From Aphodosoma sp045600865 (GTDB lineage: Bacteria > Bacteroidota > Bacteroidia > Bacteroidales > Paludibacteraceae): a stretch of 39,668 bases of DNA. Positions 1 through 8,943 of the stretch are shown here, piece after piece. Positions within the stretch are counted from its first letter, which is position 1; every line of letters begins with the position of its first letter. The stretch is taken from the NCBI GenBank assembly GCA_045600865.1, contig JAZRYS010000126.1:1-39668 (forward strand), given 5' to 3'. The notes beneath the pieces were generated by a model. That model was not told the DNA's origin, did no database searches, and saw nothing but the letters and a program-made list of their open reading frames with translations. The position numbers and the translations under genes were made by a program.

Positions 1-788
1 CTGTATGAAGTCGGCATATAGGCAAAAATGGTGTTATTGTAGAGCGGAGAAGTTATGCCAGTGCCATAGAAAGCATAAGTACCAATACTCGTGACACTGT
101 TAGGTATCGTCACGCTCGTCAAGCCTGTACAGCCATAGAAAGCAGAAGAGCCAATACTCGTGACACTGTTAGGTATCGTCACGCTCGTCAGGCCTGTACA
201 ACCACGGAAAGCCCAACTTCCAATACTAGTTACACTGTTAGGTATCGTCACGCTCGTCAAGCCTGTACAGCCCATGAAAGCACGTTCGCCAATACTCGTG
301 ACGCTGTTAGGTATCGTCACGCTCGTCAAGCCTGTACAGTCACGGAAAGCATAATCGCTAATACTCGTGACGCTGTTAGGTATCGTCACGCTCGTCAGGC
401 CAGTACAGCCATAGAAAGCATAATTGCCAATACTCGTGACATTGTTTGGTAGCGTAATGCTTGTCAAGCCTATACATTTATAGAAAGCATAATTGCCAAT
501 ACTCGTGACACTGTTAGGTATCGTCACGCTCGTCAAGCCTGTACAGTCACGGAAAGCATAAGTACCAATACTCGTGACACTGTATGTCCGTCCAGAATAC
601 GAGACTGACGACGGAATAGTGACATTTCCAGAATAGGAATTATAGTTAATGTTTCCATACGTAACCTCCACACTGGTATTACCACTCAAAATATTGTAAG
701 AAATACCATTATGGACAAAGTCACGTCCCCATAAGCTGATGCTCATGGTCAACGACAGGAATAACAAAACTAATGTTTTAGTCCTCAT
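1..788 (-). CDS. BspA-like leucine-rich repeat surface protein, C-terminus cut by window edge
   Basis: The ATG at 788 opens a frame that runs off the left edge after 262 codons. It starts with a signal peptide (MRTKTLVLLFLSLTMSIS), then a short N-terminal segment (about residues 20-65). After that come near-identical 23-residue repeats of the form SIGxYAFxxCTGLTSVTIPN(S)VT, the LRR_5/BspA (Treponema pallidum-type) repeat. Such proteins are exported surface adhesins or ligand binders in Bacteroidales. A normal promoter lies at 857-864. The last visible residues (TGITSPLYNN, FAYMPTSY) match the segment that often ends a BspA repeat block, so a C-terminal secretion or anchoring region probably lies outside the window. 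Ligand unknown. Confidence 0.9.
   Translation of the reverse strand, partial: MRTKTLVLLFLSLTMSISLWGRDFVHNGISYNILSGNTSVEVTYGNINYNSYSGNVTIPSSVSYSGRTYSVTSIGTYAFRDCTGLTSVTIPNSVTSIGNYAFYKCIGLTSITLPNNVTSIGNYAFYGCTGLTSVTIPNSVTSISDYAFRDCTGLTSVTIPNSVTSIGERAFMGCTGLTSVTIPNSVTSIGSWAFRGCTGLTSVTIPNSVTSIGSSAFYGCTGLTSVTIPNSVTSIGTYAFYGTGITSPLYNNTIFAYMPTSY
62..586 (-). repeat. 69-bp tandem repeats encoding LRRs
   Basis: About seven and a half copies of a 69-bp unit (23 codons) lie head to tail in the LRR gene. The segment GTCACGCTCGTC recurs with exact 69-base spacing, and most units differ only in the few codons for variable surface residues. The DNA identity is higher than protein function requires, which suggests recent unit duplication or gene conversion and makes unit-number variation likely. 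Confidence 0.9.
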
Positions 789-856
789 AACAATATGATT
801 ATAAGTAATATACAATAAATATTCAAGACTACTGGCAATACAGCCATATTCGGCTG

Positions 857-864
857 CAAAGTTA
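857..864 (-). promoter_or_regulatory. -7 promoter box for LRR gene
   Basis: TAACTTTG on the minus strand, followed by CAGCC, matches the Bacteroidetes TAnnTTTG box. It lies about 70 bases upstream of the LRR gene start. Confidence 0.65.
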
Positions 865-919
865 CGAATAATATCCTATTCTACCAAATATTATCCCGTT
901 TTTCTCTCAAGCATAGCAA

Positions 920-1010
920 AAAGTCGTGCAGTTTATACGTCGAACCTCCATCGTGCTTCCATCGTGTCTCCATTGCTCCTCCGCTGTGAACTCGATTCAA
1001 GTGCAGAAGG
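920..1010. repeat. Degenerate intergenic minisatellite
   Basis: Non-coding gap with short imperfect reiterations (TCCATCGTG twice, TCTCCATTG, CTCCTCCGCTG). CTCCGCTGTGAA plus TCGAT and AAGT also occurs near 18151. The stretch 789-1080 holds no gene that I can support. Confidence 0.45.
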
Positions 1011-1080
1011 GCAGAATTCATGGTCCGACAGGCAGGCGATTACCCAGTCCACGGGTTGCGTATAAATAATTGGCAAAATG

Positions 1081-1112
1081 TTTGGCATATCCATTATTTA
1101 TTCTTACCTTTG
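1081..1112 (+). promoter_or_regulatory. Promoter of nucleoside kinase gene
   Basis: TTTG at 1081-1084, a 20-base spacer and TACCTTTG at 1105-1112 match the Bacteroidetes sigma factor consensus. The start codon is 26 bases downstream. Confidence 0.75.
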
Positions 1113-1138
1113 CACCCAAATTCTAAAAATTTTTCAGT

Positions 1139-2788
1139 ATGATTGAAAAGGTGGTGGTTTTCTGCAAGAACACCAGTACAAGCAAGGAGTTGCCTCAGGG
1201 TATGAGTCTGGAGCAAATAAGGAGGCTATTCAAGGTTAAGATGGGTACGCAAATTCTCGGTGCCTTGGTTAACAATAAATTACAGCATCTGAGCTACAGG
1301 GTCTATGAGCCAAAGACCATCGAGTTCATCGAGGTGCGCAGTGCAATTGGTGCAAACATCTATGCAAGGACACTGTGGATGATGGCGGCAAAGGCTTGTC
1401 ACGAAGTGGCGGGAAAACGTCTCTGGGTTCGCTATCCGATAAGTGCCGGCTTCTACTGCACTGTAGAAGGTGGCGTTACGGACGAGATGATTGCCCAGAT
1501 AAAGGAAAGGATGATGGATTATGTTCACAAGAAAATCACAATTGAACTCAAGAGAGACCTCAGTGCCATTGTTGCCGAAAAGTTCCGCAGCGTCGATTCT
1601 ATGGATGTCGTGAAGCTGATTGAATCGACAGGCAAGCACTATACTCAATATTACGAGATGGATGGTTATTTCGATTTCTATCCATACGTGCTGGCTCCTA
1701 ATACAGATTGCATATCTGTATTTGACGTGGTGAGGTACGAAAATGGCATAATGCTCGTGATGCCTGATGCCAAAAACATCAAGGTGCCCGGAGTGCCCGT
1801 CAGGCGGCCTCTCGCCTTTGCCACCCACGAGGAGTACTACGAATGGAACAATATGATGGGGCTTCATTCCGTGGGTGACATGAACGAGCTGGTCATGAAC
1901 GGTGGCATAAAGAATATGATGAAGGTGGCCGAGGCCCTGCACGAGAAAAAGATTGCCTCGATAGCCGAGGCAATCAAGGAGCGTGCTCCCAAGTTCGTGC
2001 TGATTGCCGGCCCTTCGTCGTCAGGCAAGACTACATTCTCAAAACGTCTTGAGGTGCAGCTGCAGGTTTGCGGAATACGTCCTCAGGTGCTCAGCCTGGA
2101 CAACTATTTCGTGGAACGCGAAAACACACCGAAGGATGAAAAGGGAGAGTACGATTTCGAACATTTCAAGGCTCTCGACATCGACCTGCTCAACGACAAC
2201 CTGCAGAGAATCATGAAGGGCGAGGAGGTGGAAGTGCCGACATACATATTTGCCGAAGGGAAGAAGAAATACCTCGGCAACACTGTGAAACTGGAGGAAG
2301 ACCAGGTGCTGATAATGGAGGGTATCCATGCGCTGAACCCTGACCTGCTGCCTGACATTCCTGACGACATGGTGTTCAAGATTTACATCGCCCCAATGAC
2401 TGCCATTGCCTTTGACGACCATAACTGGCTGCCTGTGGCAGACATACGACTCATCAGACGAATAGTGCGCGACAATAATTTCCGTGCCTACACTGCAGCA
2501 ATGACCATCAAGCGCTGGCCTTCCGTCAGAATAGGCGAATTCAAATGGATCATGCCTTACCAGGAGAATGCCGACGTGATGTTCAACTCTGCACTGATGT
2601 ATGAACTGGCAGTCATGAAAGACCATGTGGAACCTCTGCTGCGCCAGGTGCCTGAGACTGCAGACGAATATGTACAGGCTCGCCGCCTGCTGGATTTCCT
2701 GGAGTTCTTCAAGCCAGTGGCAGACAAGGAACTTCCTCCAACATCACTGCTGAGAGAATTCCTTGGTGGCAGCTCTTTCCATTATTAA
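1139..2788 (+). CDS. Uridine kinase-family nucleoside kinase with ThrRS-like N-terminal half
   Basis: 549 aa. The C-terminal half is a P-loop kinase of the phosphoribulokinase/uridine kinase family: Walker A GPSSSGKT at 291-298, then SLDNYFVER and VLIMEGIHALNP, which match the substrate-binding and Walker B regions. The likely reaction is ATP-dependent phosphorylation of uridine or a related nucleoside (pyrimidine salvage, cytosol). The first ~280 residues resemble the TGS plus second additional domain of threonyl-tRNA synthetase, a fusion known in several bacterial phyla. The editing-domain HxxxH is not visible; the matching helix reads WMMAAKACHEVA, so it is unlikely to edit tRNA. It has its own promoter at 1081-1112 and is followed by recQ after 72 bases. 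Substrate is inferred from family. Confidence 0.88.
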   Translation: MIEKVVVFCKNTSTSKELPQGMSLEQIRRLFKVKMGTQILGALVNNKLQHLSYRVYEPKTIEFIEVRSAIGANIYARTLWMMAAKACHEVAGKRLWVRYPISAGFYCTVEGGVTDEMIAQIKERMMDYVHKKITIELKRDLSAIVAEKFRSVDSMDVVKLIESTGKHYTQYYEMDGYFDFYPYVLAPNTDCISVFDVVRYENGIMLVMPDAKNIKVPGVPVRRPLAFATHEEYYEWNNMMGLHSVGDMNELVMNGGIKNMMKVAEALHEKKIASIAEAIKERAPKFVLIAGPSSSGKTTFSKRLEVQLQVCGIRPQVLSLDNYFVERENTPKDEKGEYDFEHFKALDIDLLNDNLQRIMKGEEVEVPTYIFAEGKKKYLGNTVKLEEDQVLIMEGIHALNPDLLPDIPDDMVFKIYIAPMTAIAFDDHNWLPVADIRLIRRIVRDNNFRAYTAAMTIKRWPSVRIGEFKWIMPYQENADVMFNSALMYELAVMKDHVEPLLRQVPETADEYVQARRLLDFLEFFKPVADKELPPTSLLREFLGGSSFHY

Positions 2789-2860
2789 TTAGAGAAACTA
2801 GAAAAACCAGAGAAAATAGAATTTCTAAAGCTTCTATAGCTTATAGAACACTATGATAGA
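2789..2860. repeat. Spacer with AGAAACTAG-type reiterations
   Basis: The gap between kinase and recQ is built of AGAGAAACTAGAAA-like words and ends in TATAGAACACTATGATAG. The PASTA-rluD gap (9984-10025) begins and ends with almost the same words. No promoter box is seen, so recQ may be co-transcribed with the kinase gene. Confidence 0.4.
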
Positions 2861-4582
2861 ATGCCAATAAGCCCAAAGGAGATACTGAAGGAATACTGGG
2901 GTTACGACAGTTTCCGTGGTCAGCAGGAGCAGATTATCGAGTCTGTGCTCAATAATCGGGACACTCTTGCCATCATGCCGACAGGTGGCGGAAAGTCCAT
3001 CACGTTTCAGGTGCCTGCTCTCATGCGCCCTGGCACCACCATTGTCATCTCGCCGCTCATTGCCTTGATGACAGATCAGGTGCAGAACCTCCGCAAGCGT
3101 GGGATACGTGCAGTGGTGCTTCATTCAGGACTTTCCCATGGCCGTATCTTTGATATTCTGGAACAGGCTCAGTTTGGTGCTTACGACTTGATCTATGTTT
3201 CGCCTGAACGTCTGCAGAGCGAGCTTTTCCGCACACGTATCGGCTATATTGATGTCAACCTCATAGCTGTTGACGAGGCTCACTGCATATCAGAATGGGG
3301 CTACGATTTCCGCCCCTCATACCTCAAGATTCCAGAGCTCAGGCAACTGATGCCCGATGTGCCGGTGCTTGCGCTCACCGCCTCTGCCACAAAGCATGTG
3401 GAAGAGGATATCTGCAAGAACCTGAAGATATCTGACGAGAGAAAATTCAGAATATTCCGGCAAAGTATCAGGCGTGACAATCTGGTCTATGTAGTGAGGC
3501 AAACTGAAGACCGTGTGGCAGAGGCCGCCCATATCCTGCACAGTGTCCCTGGGACTGCGATAATCTATACCCGCTCTCGTGAGAAGGCGGAACTGCTTGC
3601 CCGCAATCTCAAGGATGACTATTGCCTGGCAGCAGATTTCTATCATGCAGGCCTTGACGCCCAGGAGAGAACCAACCGCCAGTTGGCATGGATGAAAGGC
3701 ACTACCCGTGTGCTGTGTGCTACGAATGCCTTCGGCATGGGCATTGACAAGCCTGACGTGAGGCTGGTAATCCATTATGACGTGCCGGACTCGCTTGAGG
3801 CTTACTATCAGGAGGCTGGACGTGCAGGACGTGACGGCAAGAAATCGTATGCCGTCATACTGACCGACAACACATTGACAGAAAACATCCTGCATCGTCA
3901 CGAGAATGTCTTTCCCCCGAAGGAATTTATCTGCAAGGTTTATCAGAAGCTGGCTGAATATTATGTAGTAGGTGCAGATTCCGGCCTTGGTGCCGTCTTT
4001 CCTTTTGAGCTTGAAAAGTTCTGCCGCACGACGAAACTGCAGTATGGTCTTGTGTCGGCAGCTTTGCAGGTGTTGGAATGGGCTGGATATATAACACTGA
4101 CCGAGGCTCGTTCTGATGCTTCGAAAGTGAAAATCCTCATTTCTCCCAAGGATTTATGGCAGTGGAAAATGTCGAATCTTGACGATGACCTTGTCATGGA
4201 GTACATAATGAGAATGCACACTGGCGTGTTTACTGATGCAGTGCATATCAACGAGGAGGATATCGCCATCTATATACATTCAACCACTGATGCTGTCTAT
4301 CGCCACCTCTCGCATCTCGCAAAAAAAGGGGATATACTGTATATCCCCTTCAAACGTACACCTCTGATTATCTACGAGACTGCCCGTGTTGACGTTGACA
4401 AGCTCGTTATTCCTGCTGAGGCATACGACAGTCGCATTGCCCACATGGCGAAACGTCTTCGCAAGGTGTATGAATATGTCGTGTCAGACAGATGCCGTAC
4501 GGAATTGCTCGAAGAGTATTTTGGCGATGATGATGTGCAATCCTGCGGTATCTGCGACAACTGTTTAAAAATCAAAAAGTGA
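2861..4582 (+). CDS. recQ: ATP-dependent DNA helicase RecQ (short form)
   Basis: 573 aa superfamily 2 helicase that unwinds DNA 3'-5' in recombination and replication-fork repair. Visible: Walker A TGGGKS (41-46), DEAH box (138-141) followed by CISEWGYDFRPSY, motif VI region YYQEAGRAGRDGK, and the RecQ zinc-binding cysteines C545, C562, C565, C568 at the very C-terminus. The protein stops right after the zinc motif plus a compact winged-helix-like segment in an unusual order, with no HRDC domain; E. coli RecQ is about 610 aa with HRDC. Bacteroidetes often carry such short paralogs. The start ATGCCAATA is the first in-frame ATG. Its last 18 bases overlap the tail of the opposite-strand gene 4565-5470. 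Confidence 0.93.
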   Translation: MPISPKEILKEYWGYDSFRGQQEQIIESVLNNRDTLAIMPTGGGKSITFQVPALMRPGTTIVISPLIALMTDQVQNLRKRGIRAVVLHSGLSHGRIFDILEQAQFGAYDLIYVSPERLQSELFRTRIGYIDVNLIAVDEAHCISEWGYDFRPSYLKIPELRQLMPDVPVLALTASATKHVEEDICKNLKISDERKFRIFRQSIRRDNLVYVVRQTEDRVAEAAHILHSVPGTAIIYTRSREKAELLARNLKDDYCLAADFYHAGLDAQERTNRQLAWMKGTTRVLCATNAFGMGIDKPDVRLVIHYDVPDSLEAYYQEAGRAGRDGKKSYAVILTDNTLTENILHRHENVFPPKEFICKVYQKLAEYYVVGADSGLGAVFPFELEKFCRTTKLQYGLVSAALQVLEWAGYITLTEARSDASKVKILISPKDLWQWKMSNLDDDLVMEYIMRMHTGVFTDAVHINEEDIAIYIHSTTDAVYRHLSHLAKKGDILYIPFKRTPLIIYETARVDVDKLVIPAEAYDSRIAHMAKRLRKVYEYVVSDRCRTELLEEYFGDDDVQSCGICDNCLKIKK

Positions 4583-5470
4583 CAACTGCTCTACAGGCTT
4601 TTCAACAGGTTTTTCCACCGCCTTTTTAACAGCTTTCCTGACAGGTTTTTCCACAACCTTCACCTCTTGTTCTGGTGTTGTGTCCTGCTTTTCCACAAGT
4701 TTTTCAACAGGTTTTTCCACTGATTTCTCCACCGGTTTTTCAACAGGAGGAACCCAGTTCTCGTCAGTTTCTTTCGAGAGGTGCTTCTCGCCATGCCTGT
4801 AATAATAGACTACTCCGCATTTCTGACATGCCACCATCTTGGCGTATGGCTTCAGGTCTGAATAGAACTCCTCGATGTTGTCCCATACTTTCAGCAACAG
4901 GTCATCAATGGTCTCTCTCATCTTTGCCAGCGTGTCATGTTCGCGGTTGGCGGAACTCTGGCTTGTCTTCTTTTCTTGGCGACGCTCGCTGAACATCTCG
5001 TAATGGACTTTGACACGCTGAATTGAAGGACATGTGATTGCAATACCTCCCTCGGCTATCCTGCGGTTCTCGCCATCCATCACTTTCTTGCCCCAGAGGA
5101 AGATATCGTCATCAGAGACAAGACGCGGTATGGTGTTGGATTTCTCGTCCAACCCATAATAAGCTTTCTTTGCACGCTTGATTTCTCCCCTTTCCACTGC
5201 CATGTTCAACACTTGGATGAAGTGTGACAGATACATGCGTGCATTGCGTGTGGCCTCATTGACCCTGCGGTTGTTTTCTACACGCTGGTTGTAGTAGAAA
5301 TGGAAGTTCTGCACCTGTGTCTCAAACTGGTTGATTATGTTCTTAATCTGTTGGATATAGACAAACGGCACTGGCTGTCTCTCTCCGTAGTTTGAGCTCT
5401 CGGTGTCGAGTGCTTTGCGCATTGCTAAGATGCGGGAAGCGTCTGTTTTAGGTAATCTTCTGTAAGGCAC
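4565..5470 (-). CDS. Conserved hypothetical protein with C-terminal clamp-binding-like peptide
   Basis: 301 aa, no family recognised. Residues 1-210 are charged and mostly helical, with a CxxC (C215, C218) in VACQKCGVVYYY that could be half of a zinc ribbon. Residues 242-293 are a low-complexity linker of VEKPVEK repeats. The protein ends in QLSLFDF (295-301); QLSLF is the consensus pentapeptide by which DNA polymerases, MutS and other partners bind the beta sliding clamp. A long disordered linker with a terminal clamp motif suggests a replication or repair accessory protein (inference). It is the last gene of the miaB operon (20 bases after the prenyl synthase) and lies tail-to-tail with recQ, with 18 bases of overlap. 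Confidence 0.8.
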   Translation of the reverse strand: MPYRRLPKTDASRILAMRKALDTESSNYGERQPVPFVYIQQIKNIINQFETQVQNFHFYYNQRVENNRRVNEATRNARMYLSHFIQVLNMAVERGEIKRAKKAYYGLDEKSNTIPRLVSDDDIFLWGKKVMDGENRRIAEGGIAITCPSIQRVKVHYEMFSERRQEKKTSQSSANREHDTLAKMRETIDDLLLKVWDNIEEFYSDLKPYAKMVACQKCGVVYYYRHGEKHLSKETDENWVPPVEKPVEKSVEKPVEKLVEKQDTTPEQEVKVVEKPVRKAVKKAVEKPVEKPVEQLSLFDF

Positions 5471-5490
5471 GGTCCAAAAGAATTAAGTTG

Positions 5491-6462
5491 TTATAAATTT
5501 CTACCCATCAAGTTGTTGGCAAACTGAATAAAGATTTTCTTCTCCTGTTCAGGTCTCTTTACTTTGGCAAGATACTCAAGAGCCTTGTTGTAATACTCTT
5601 CCATTGCCTCTTTGCAGCGTTCTGGCAATCCCAGCTGAGTATATATGCCTATGATGGTCATTATTTTCTGCTCTCCGGCTATCTTGGAAGAGGCGAGTAA
5701 TTGCTTGATTGTCTGCACTTGTGATGATTTCCCGTCTTTCAGTGCATTGACAAGCAGGAAACTGCGTTTGCCGCAAAGGATGTCGCCTCCTATCTTCTTG
5801 CCGAAAGTCTTCTCATCGCCATAGCAATCCAAATAGTCGTCCCAGACCTGGAATGCAATGCCGACATTGATGCCGAACTCGTAGAGGTTCTGCTGGTCTT
5901 CCTCGTCTGCTCCTGCCAGCAGGGCGCCCATCTTCAGACATGCAGCCAGCAGCACTCCCGTTTTCAGACGTACCATCTTGTAATACTCGTCAAGAGTCAC
6001 ATCATTCTTGGCCTGTTCAAAGTCGGCGTCATACTGTTGTCCTTCGCACACCTCAAGAGCCGTCTGCGAGAAAAGTCTGAGTGCGGGTCTAAGCATATTG
6101 TCTTCAACACTCTGCTCAAGAATCTGGTATGCACGCACAAGCATTGCATCGCCTGACAATATTGCCGTATTGTCATCCCATTTCTTGTGGACAGTAGGGC
6201 GGCCACGGCGGACATCTGCATTGTCCATTACGTCATCATGGAGCAGTGTGAAGTTGTGAAACACTTCCATTGCCGAGGCTGGCTGTAAAAGTTTCCCGAC
6301 GTCACCTCCAAACAGATTCGCCGCCATCAGCACAAGTGTAGGGCGCAGGCGTTTTCCACCTGACTGCATTGCATAGTCAATGGGGTCATAGAGGGTATTA
6401 GGTTCTCCAGTCCATTTCGCTTCTTTGAAGAACTGTTGTACAATGTTTGCTATGTCTATCAT
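5491..6462 (-). CDS. Short-chain polyprenyl diphosphate synthase (FPP/GGPP synthase-like)
   Basis: 323 aa trans-prenyltransferase that condenses isopentenyl diphosphate onto an allylic diphosphate. The first aspartate-rich motif DDVMD (76-80) is followed by NADVRRGRPT; the second is DDYLD (208-212), followed by a K-rich segment GKKIGGDILCGKR. Both metal-binding motifs are intact. A bulky Phe five residues before the first motif (F71) suggests a short product such as C15 or C20, which is inference. It probably feeds quinone and undecaprenyl synthesis. It sits 12 bases downstream of ddl, a neighbour also needed for cell wall building, in the miaB-ddl operon. Confidence 0.9.
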   Translation of the reverse strand: MIDIANIVQQFFKEAKWTGEPNTLYDPIDYAMQSGGKRLRPTLVLMAANLFGGDVGKLLQPASAMEVFHNFTLLHDDVMDNADVRRGRPTVHKKWDDNTAILSGDAMLVRAYQILEQSVEDNMLRPALRLFSQTALEVCEGQQYDADFEQAKNDVTLDEYYKMVRLKTGVLLAACLKMGALLAGADEEDQQNLYEFGINVGIAFQVWDDYLDCYGDEKTFGKKIGGDILCGKRSFLLVNALKDGKSSQVQTIKQLLASSKIAGEQKIMTIIGIYTQLGLPERCKEAMEEYYNKALEYLAKVKRPEQEKKIFIQFANNLMGRNL

Positions 6463-6474
6463 AATAATATGTGT

Positions 6475-7434
6475 TTAGTCTTCTATTATCTCGCGCATCA
6501 CGTCATGAATGTCCAATCCGGCAGCACGAACTTGTTGAGGAATGAATGATGTGGCGGTCATGCCTGGGGTGGTATTGACCTCCAGGAAATTTATCTTGTC
6601 ACCATCCGTGATTATATAATCCACCCTGATTATGCCGTGTGCACCGAGCAGGTGGTAAATCTTGCGGGTGGTCTCCTGAATGCGTGTAGTAAGTTCTTCC
6701 GAGATGCGGGCAGGCGTTATCTCGTCCACCTGTCCGTTGTATTTTGCATCATAATCGAAAAACTCGTTTGAGGTGACAACCTCCGTGACAGGAAAGACGC
6801 GTTCGACTTTTTTTGTACGGTACATGCCGTTAGTCACCTCAACGCCATCCATGAAGGCTTCTATCAGCACCTCTTCTCCCTCGCTGAAAGCCTTGGCTAT
6901 TGCTGGCTGCAAAGCCTCTGGTGTCTTCACTTTGGTCACACCGAAACTTGAACCTCCTACTGATGGCTTGACAAAGACTGGCAATCCTAATTCCTTCACG
7001 ACCTCGTCAGTGTCTGCTTTCTCACCAGGGCGGAGCACTATGCTTTTTGCGACATTAAGCCCGAATGAACGCAGGAAGTTGTTGCAGACGAACTTGTCAA
7101 ATGTGACTGCCGCCGAGAGCACGTCGCACGACGAGAATGGGATGCCCAGCAACCTGAAATAACCCTGCAGTATGCCATTTTCTCCCGGAGTGCCATGGAT
7201 TGTTATGTATGCGTAATCAAAACGGGTTTTCACTCCATTGTCTAAGAAAGAAAAGTCATTACGGTCGATAGGCAGTTTTTCCTCTCCCCTTATCACATTC
7301 CATTCCGTTCCACGAATCAGGACAATTTCTTTCCTGTATTCATCAGGTATGAAACCTTTCAGCCCCTCGGCTGACCTTAATGACACCTGATACTCGCTGG
7401 AATCACCTCCGGCAACTATAGCTATGTTTTTCAT
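6475..7434 (-). CDS. ddl: D-alanine--D-alanine ligase
   Basis: 319 aa ATP-grasp ligase that makes the D-Ala-D-Ala dipeptide for peptidoglycan in the cytosol. Visible: GGDSSEYQVSLRSA (9-22) with the substrate-binding Glu14, HGTPGENGILQG (80-91), VKPSVGGSSFGV around 156-166, DYDAKY ending in K231-Y232 (the omega-loop lysine-tyrosine typical of D-Ala-D-Ala rather than D-Ala-D-Lac enzymes), and the magnesium-binding EVNTTPGMT (285-293). Length is usual for the family. Second gene of the operon, 21 bases after miaB. Confidence 0.95.
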   Translation of the reverse strand: MKNIAIVAGGDSSEYQVSLRSAEGLKGFIPDEYRKEIVLIRGTEWNVIRGEEKLPIDRNDFSFLDNGVKTRFDYAYITIHGTPGENGILQGYFRLLGIPFSSCDVLSAAVTFDKFVCNNFLRSFGLNVAKSIVLRPGEKADTDEVVKELGLPVFVKPSVGGSSFGVTKVKTPEALQPAIAKAFSEGEEVLIEAFMDGVEVTNGMYRTKKVERVFPVTEVVTSNEFFDYDAKYNGQVDEITPARISEELTTRIQETTRKIYHLLGAHGIIRVDYIITDGDKINFLEVNTTPGMTATSFIPQQVRAAGLDIHDVMREIIED

Positions 7435-7455
7435 TTTATATTATTTTCTGGTAAC

Positions 7456-8757
7456 CTAAATTATCTCTCCCATAAGCGTTGCAGTGGTGGCATCATTGAT
7501 TCTGACCTTCACGGTCTCTCCAACTTTATGTCCCCCTTTAGGGAATACGCACATCTTGTTTTGCGAGGTGCGGCCACAGAACTGTTCGCTGCTCCGTTTT
7601 GAGTAACCTTCGATCAGCACCTCGAATACTTTACCGATATCACGTCTGTTCGACTCAAGGGACAATTGATTTTGCAATGCTATCATCTCGTTGAGTCGTC
7701 TTATCTTCTCCTCTTCCGGCACGTCGTCTGTCAGATGGCGGGAGGCGAAAGTGCCTGGGCGCTCTGAGTATTTGAACATGAATGCAGAATCGAAAGCAGC
7801 TTCGCGCATCAGCGACAAGGTCAGAGCCTGGTCTTCGAGTGTCTCGCCCGAGAAGCCGCAGAAGACATCCGTCCCTATTGCACAGTCAGGCAAGATACGT
7901 CTTATCGCTGCTATCCGGTCAAGATACCACTCACGTGTATAACCTCGTTTCATACGTTTCAGCACCTCGTTGCTGCCGCTCTGCACAGGCAGGTGGATGA
8001 ACCGGCAAATGTTGTCGTGTGCCGCCATCACGTTGAGCATCTCGTCGCTCATGTCCTTGGGATGTGACGTTGCGAAACGAATGCGCATGTCAGGTGCTGC
8101 CACTGCTACCTTTTCAAGGAGTTTGGCAAAGTTCAGTCCGTCGCAGCTGTACGAATCAACATTTTGTCCCAACAGAGTCACCTCTTTGTACCCACGTTTG
8201 CGTAAGTCTTCAACCTCTGCCAGTATGCTCGTCAGGTCACGGCTGCGTTCCCTGCCTCTTGTGTAAGGCACGATGCAGTAGGTGCAGAAATTGTTGCAGC
8301 CTCTCATTATGCTCACGAAGCCTGATATGGTTTTCCCTATGCGTGCGGGTATGATGTCACGGTATGTTTCGGTGGTTGACAGCTCTATGTTTACAGCCTT
8401 TTCACCTCTTTCCACAGCTGCCAGCAGGTTGGGAATGTCCATGTATGCGTCAGGTCCGATCACAAAATCCACACCTTGCTCCTTCACAAGTTCATCTCCT
8501 TGCCGTTCTGCCATGCAACCGATGATGCCTATTGCGAGCTGCCTGTTACGTCGTTTGAGAGGCAGAAGATTCTGCAGCCTCCCTATCACGTGACGCTCTG
8601 CATTGTCGCGTACCGAACAGGTGTTCATCATAATCACATCAGCCTCATTCACATCATCAGTCATCTCATAATCAGCCATTTTCATAATAGCTGCAACAAC
8701 CTCGCTGTCGGCCACGTTCATCTGACACCCAAAGGTCTCAATGTAAAACTTTCTCAT
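7456..8757 (-). CDS. miaB: tRNA-2-methylthio-N6-dimethylallyladenosine synthase MiaB
   Basis: 433 aa radical-SAM methylthiotransferase that adds the methylthio group to i6A37 of tRNAs reading UNN codons. The N-terminal UPF0004 domain holds the auxiliary cluster cysteines C11, C47 and C81; the radical SAM motif is C154-x3-C158-x2-C161 (RGCNNFCTYC); a TRAM-like domain ends the protein. The FGCQMNVADSE start is characteristic. First gene of a four-gene minus-strand operon, with a -7 box 26 bases upstream of the start, divergent from rpmH. Confidence 0.96.
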   Translation of the reverse strand: MRKFYIETFGCQMNVADSEVVAAIMKMADYEMTDDVNEADVIMMNTCSVRDNAERHVIGRLQNLLPLKRRNRQLAIGIIGCMAERQGDELVKEQGVDFVIGPDAYMDIPNLLAAVERGEKAVNIELSTTETYRDIIPARIGKTISGFVSIMRGCNNFCTYCIVPYTRGRERSRDLTSILAEVEDLRKRGYKEVTLLGQNVDSYSCDGLNFAKLLEKVAVAAPDMRIRFATSHPKDMSDEMLNVMAAHDNICRFIHLPVQSGSNEVLKRMKRGYTREWYLDRIAAIRRILPDCAIGTDVFCGFSGETLEDQALTLSLMREAAFDSAFMFKYSERPGTFASRHLTDDVPEEEKIRRLNEMIALQNQLSLESNRRDIGKVFEVLIEGYSKRSSEQFCGRTSQNKMCVFPKGGHKVGETVKVRINDATTATLMGEII

Positions 8758-8782
8758 AGTTGGTTATCTTCCCTTCAACCTG

Positions 8783-8790
8783 CAAAATTA
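8783..8790 (-). promoter_or_regulatory. -7 promoter box for miaB operon
   Basis: TAATTTTG on the minus strand, 26 bases ahead of the miaB start. It matches TAnnTTTG. Confidence 0.6.
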
Positions 8791-8873
8791 CTAATAATTT
8801 TGTTCCCTGAAAGGCTTAAAATGAATTATTTTTCAACAATTTTCCACCGACTGAAATTTTTTTCCAAAAAAGC

Positions 8874-8904
8874 TTTGCCACGTGCCAAAAAAGTCGTACC
8901 TTTG
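8874..8904 (+). promoter_or_regulatory. Promoter of rpmH
   Basis: TTTG (8874-8877), a 19-base spacer and TACCTTTG (8897-8904): a near-consensus Bacteroidetes promoter, as expected for a strongly expressed ribosomal gene. Confidence 0.8.
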
Positions 8905-8943
8905 CAGCCCGAAATTCTATGATAATATAAACAAGAAAAGAAT

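Noticed and set aside
62..586. Regular repeats resembling a CRISPR array
   Set aside because: The unit is 69 bases with no unique spacers, and it encodes a 23-residue LRR in frame.
1280..1942. 220-codon minus-strand frame opposite the nucleoside kinase
   Set aside because: Shadow of a well-supported gene; no family features and no promoter.
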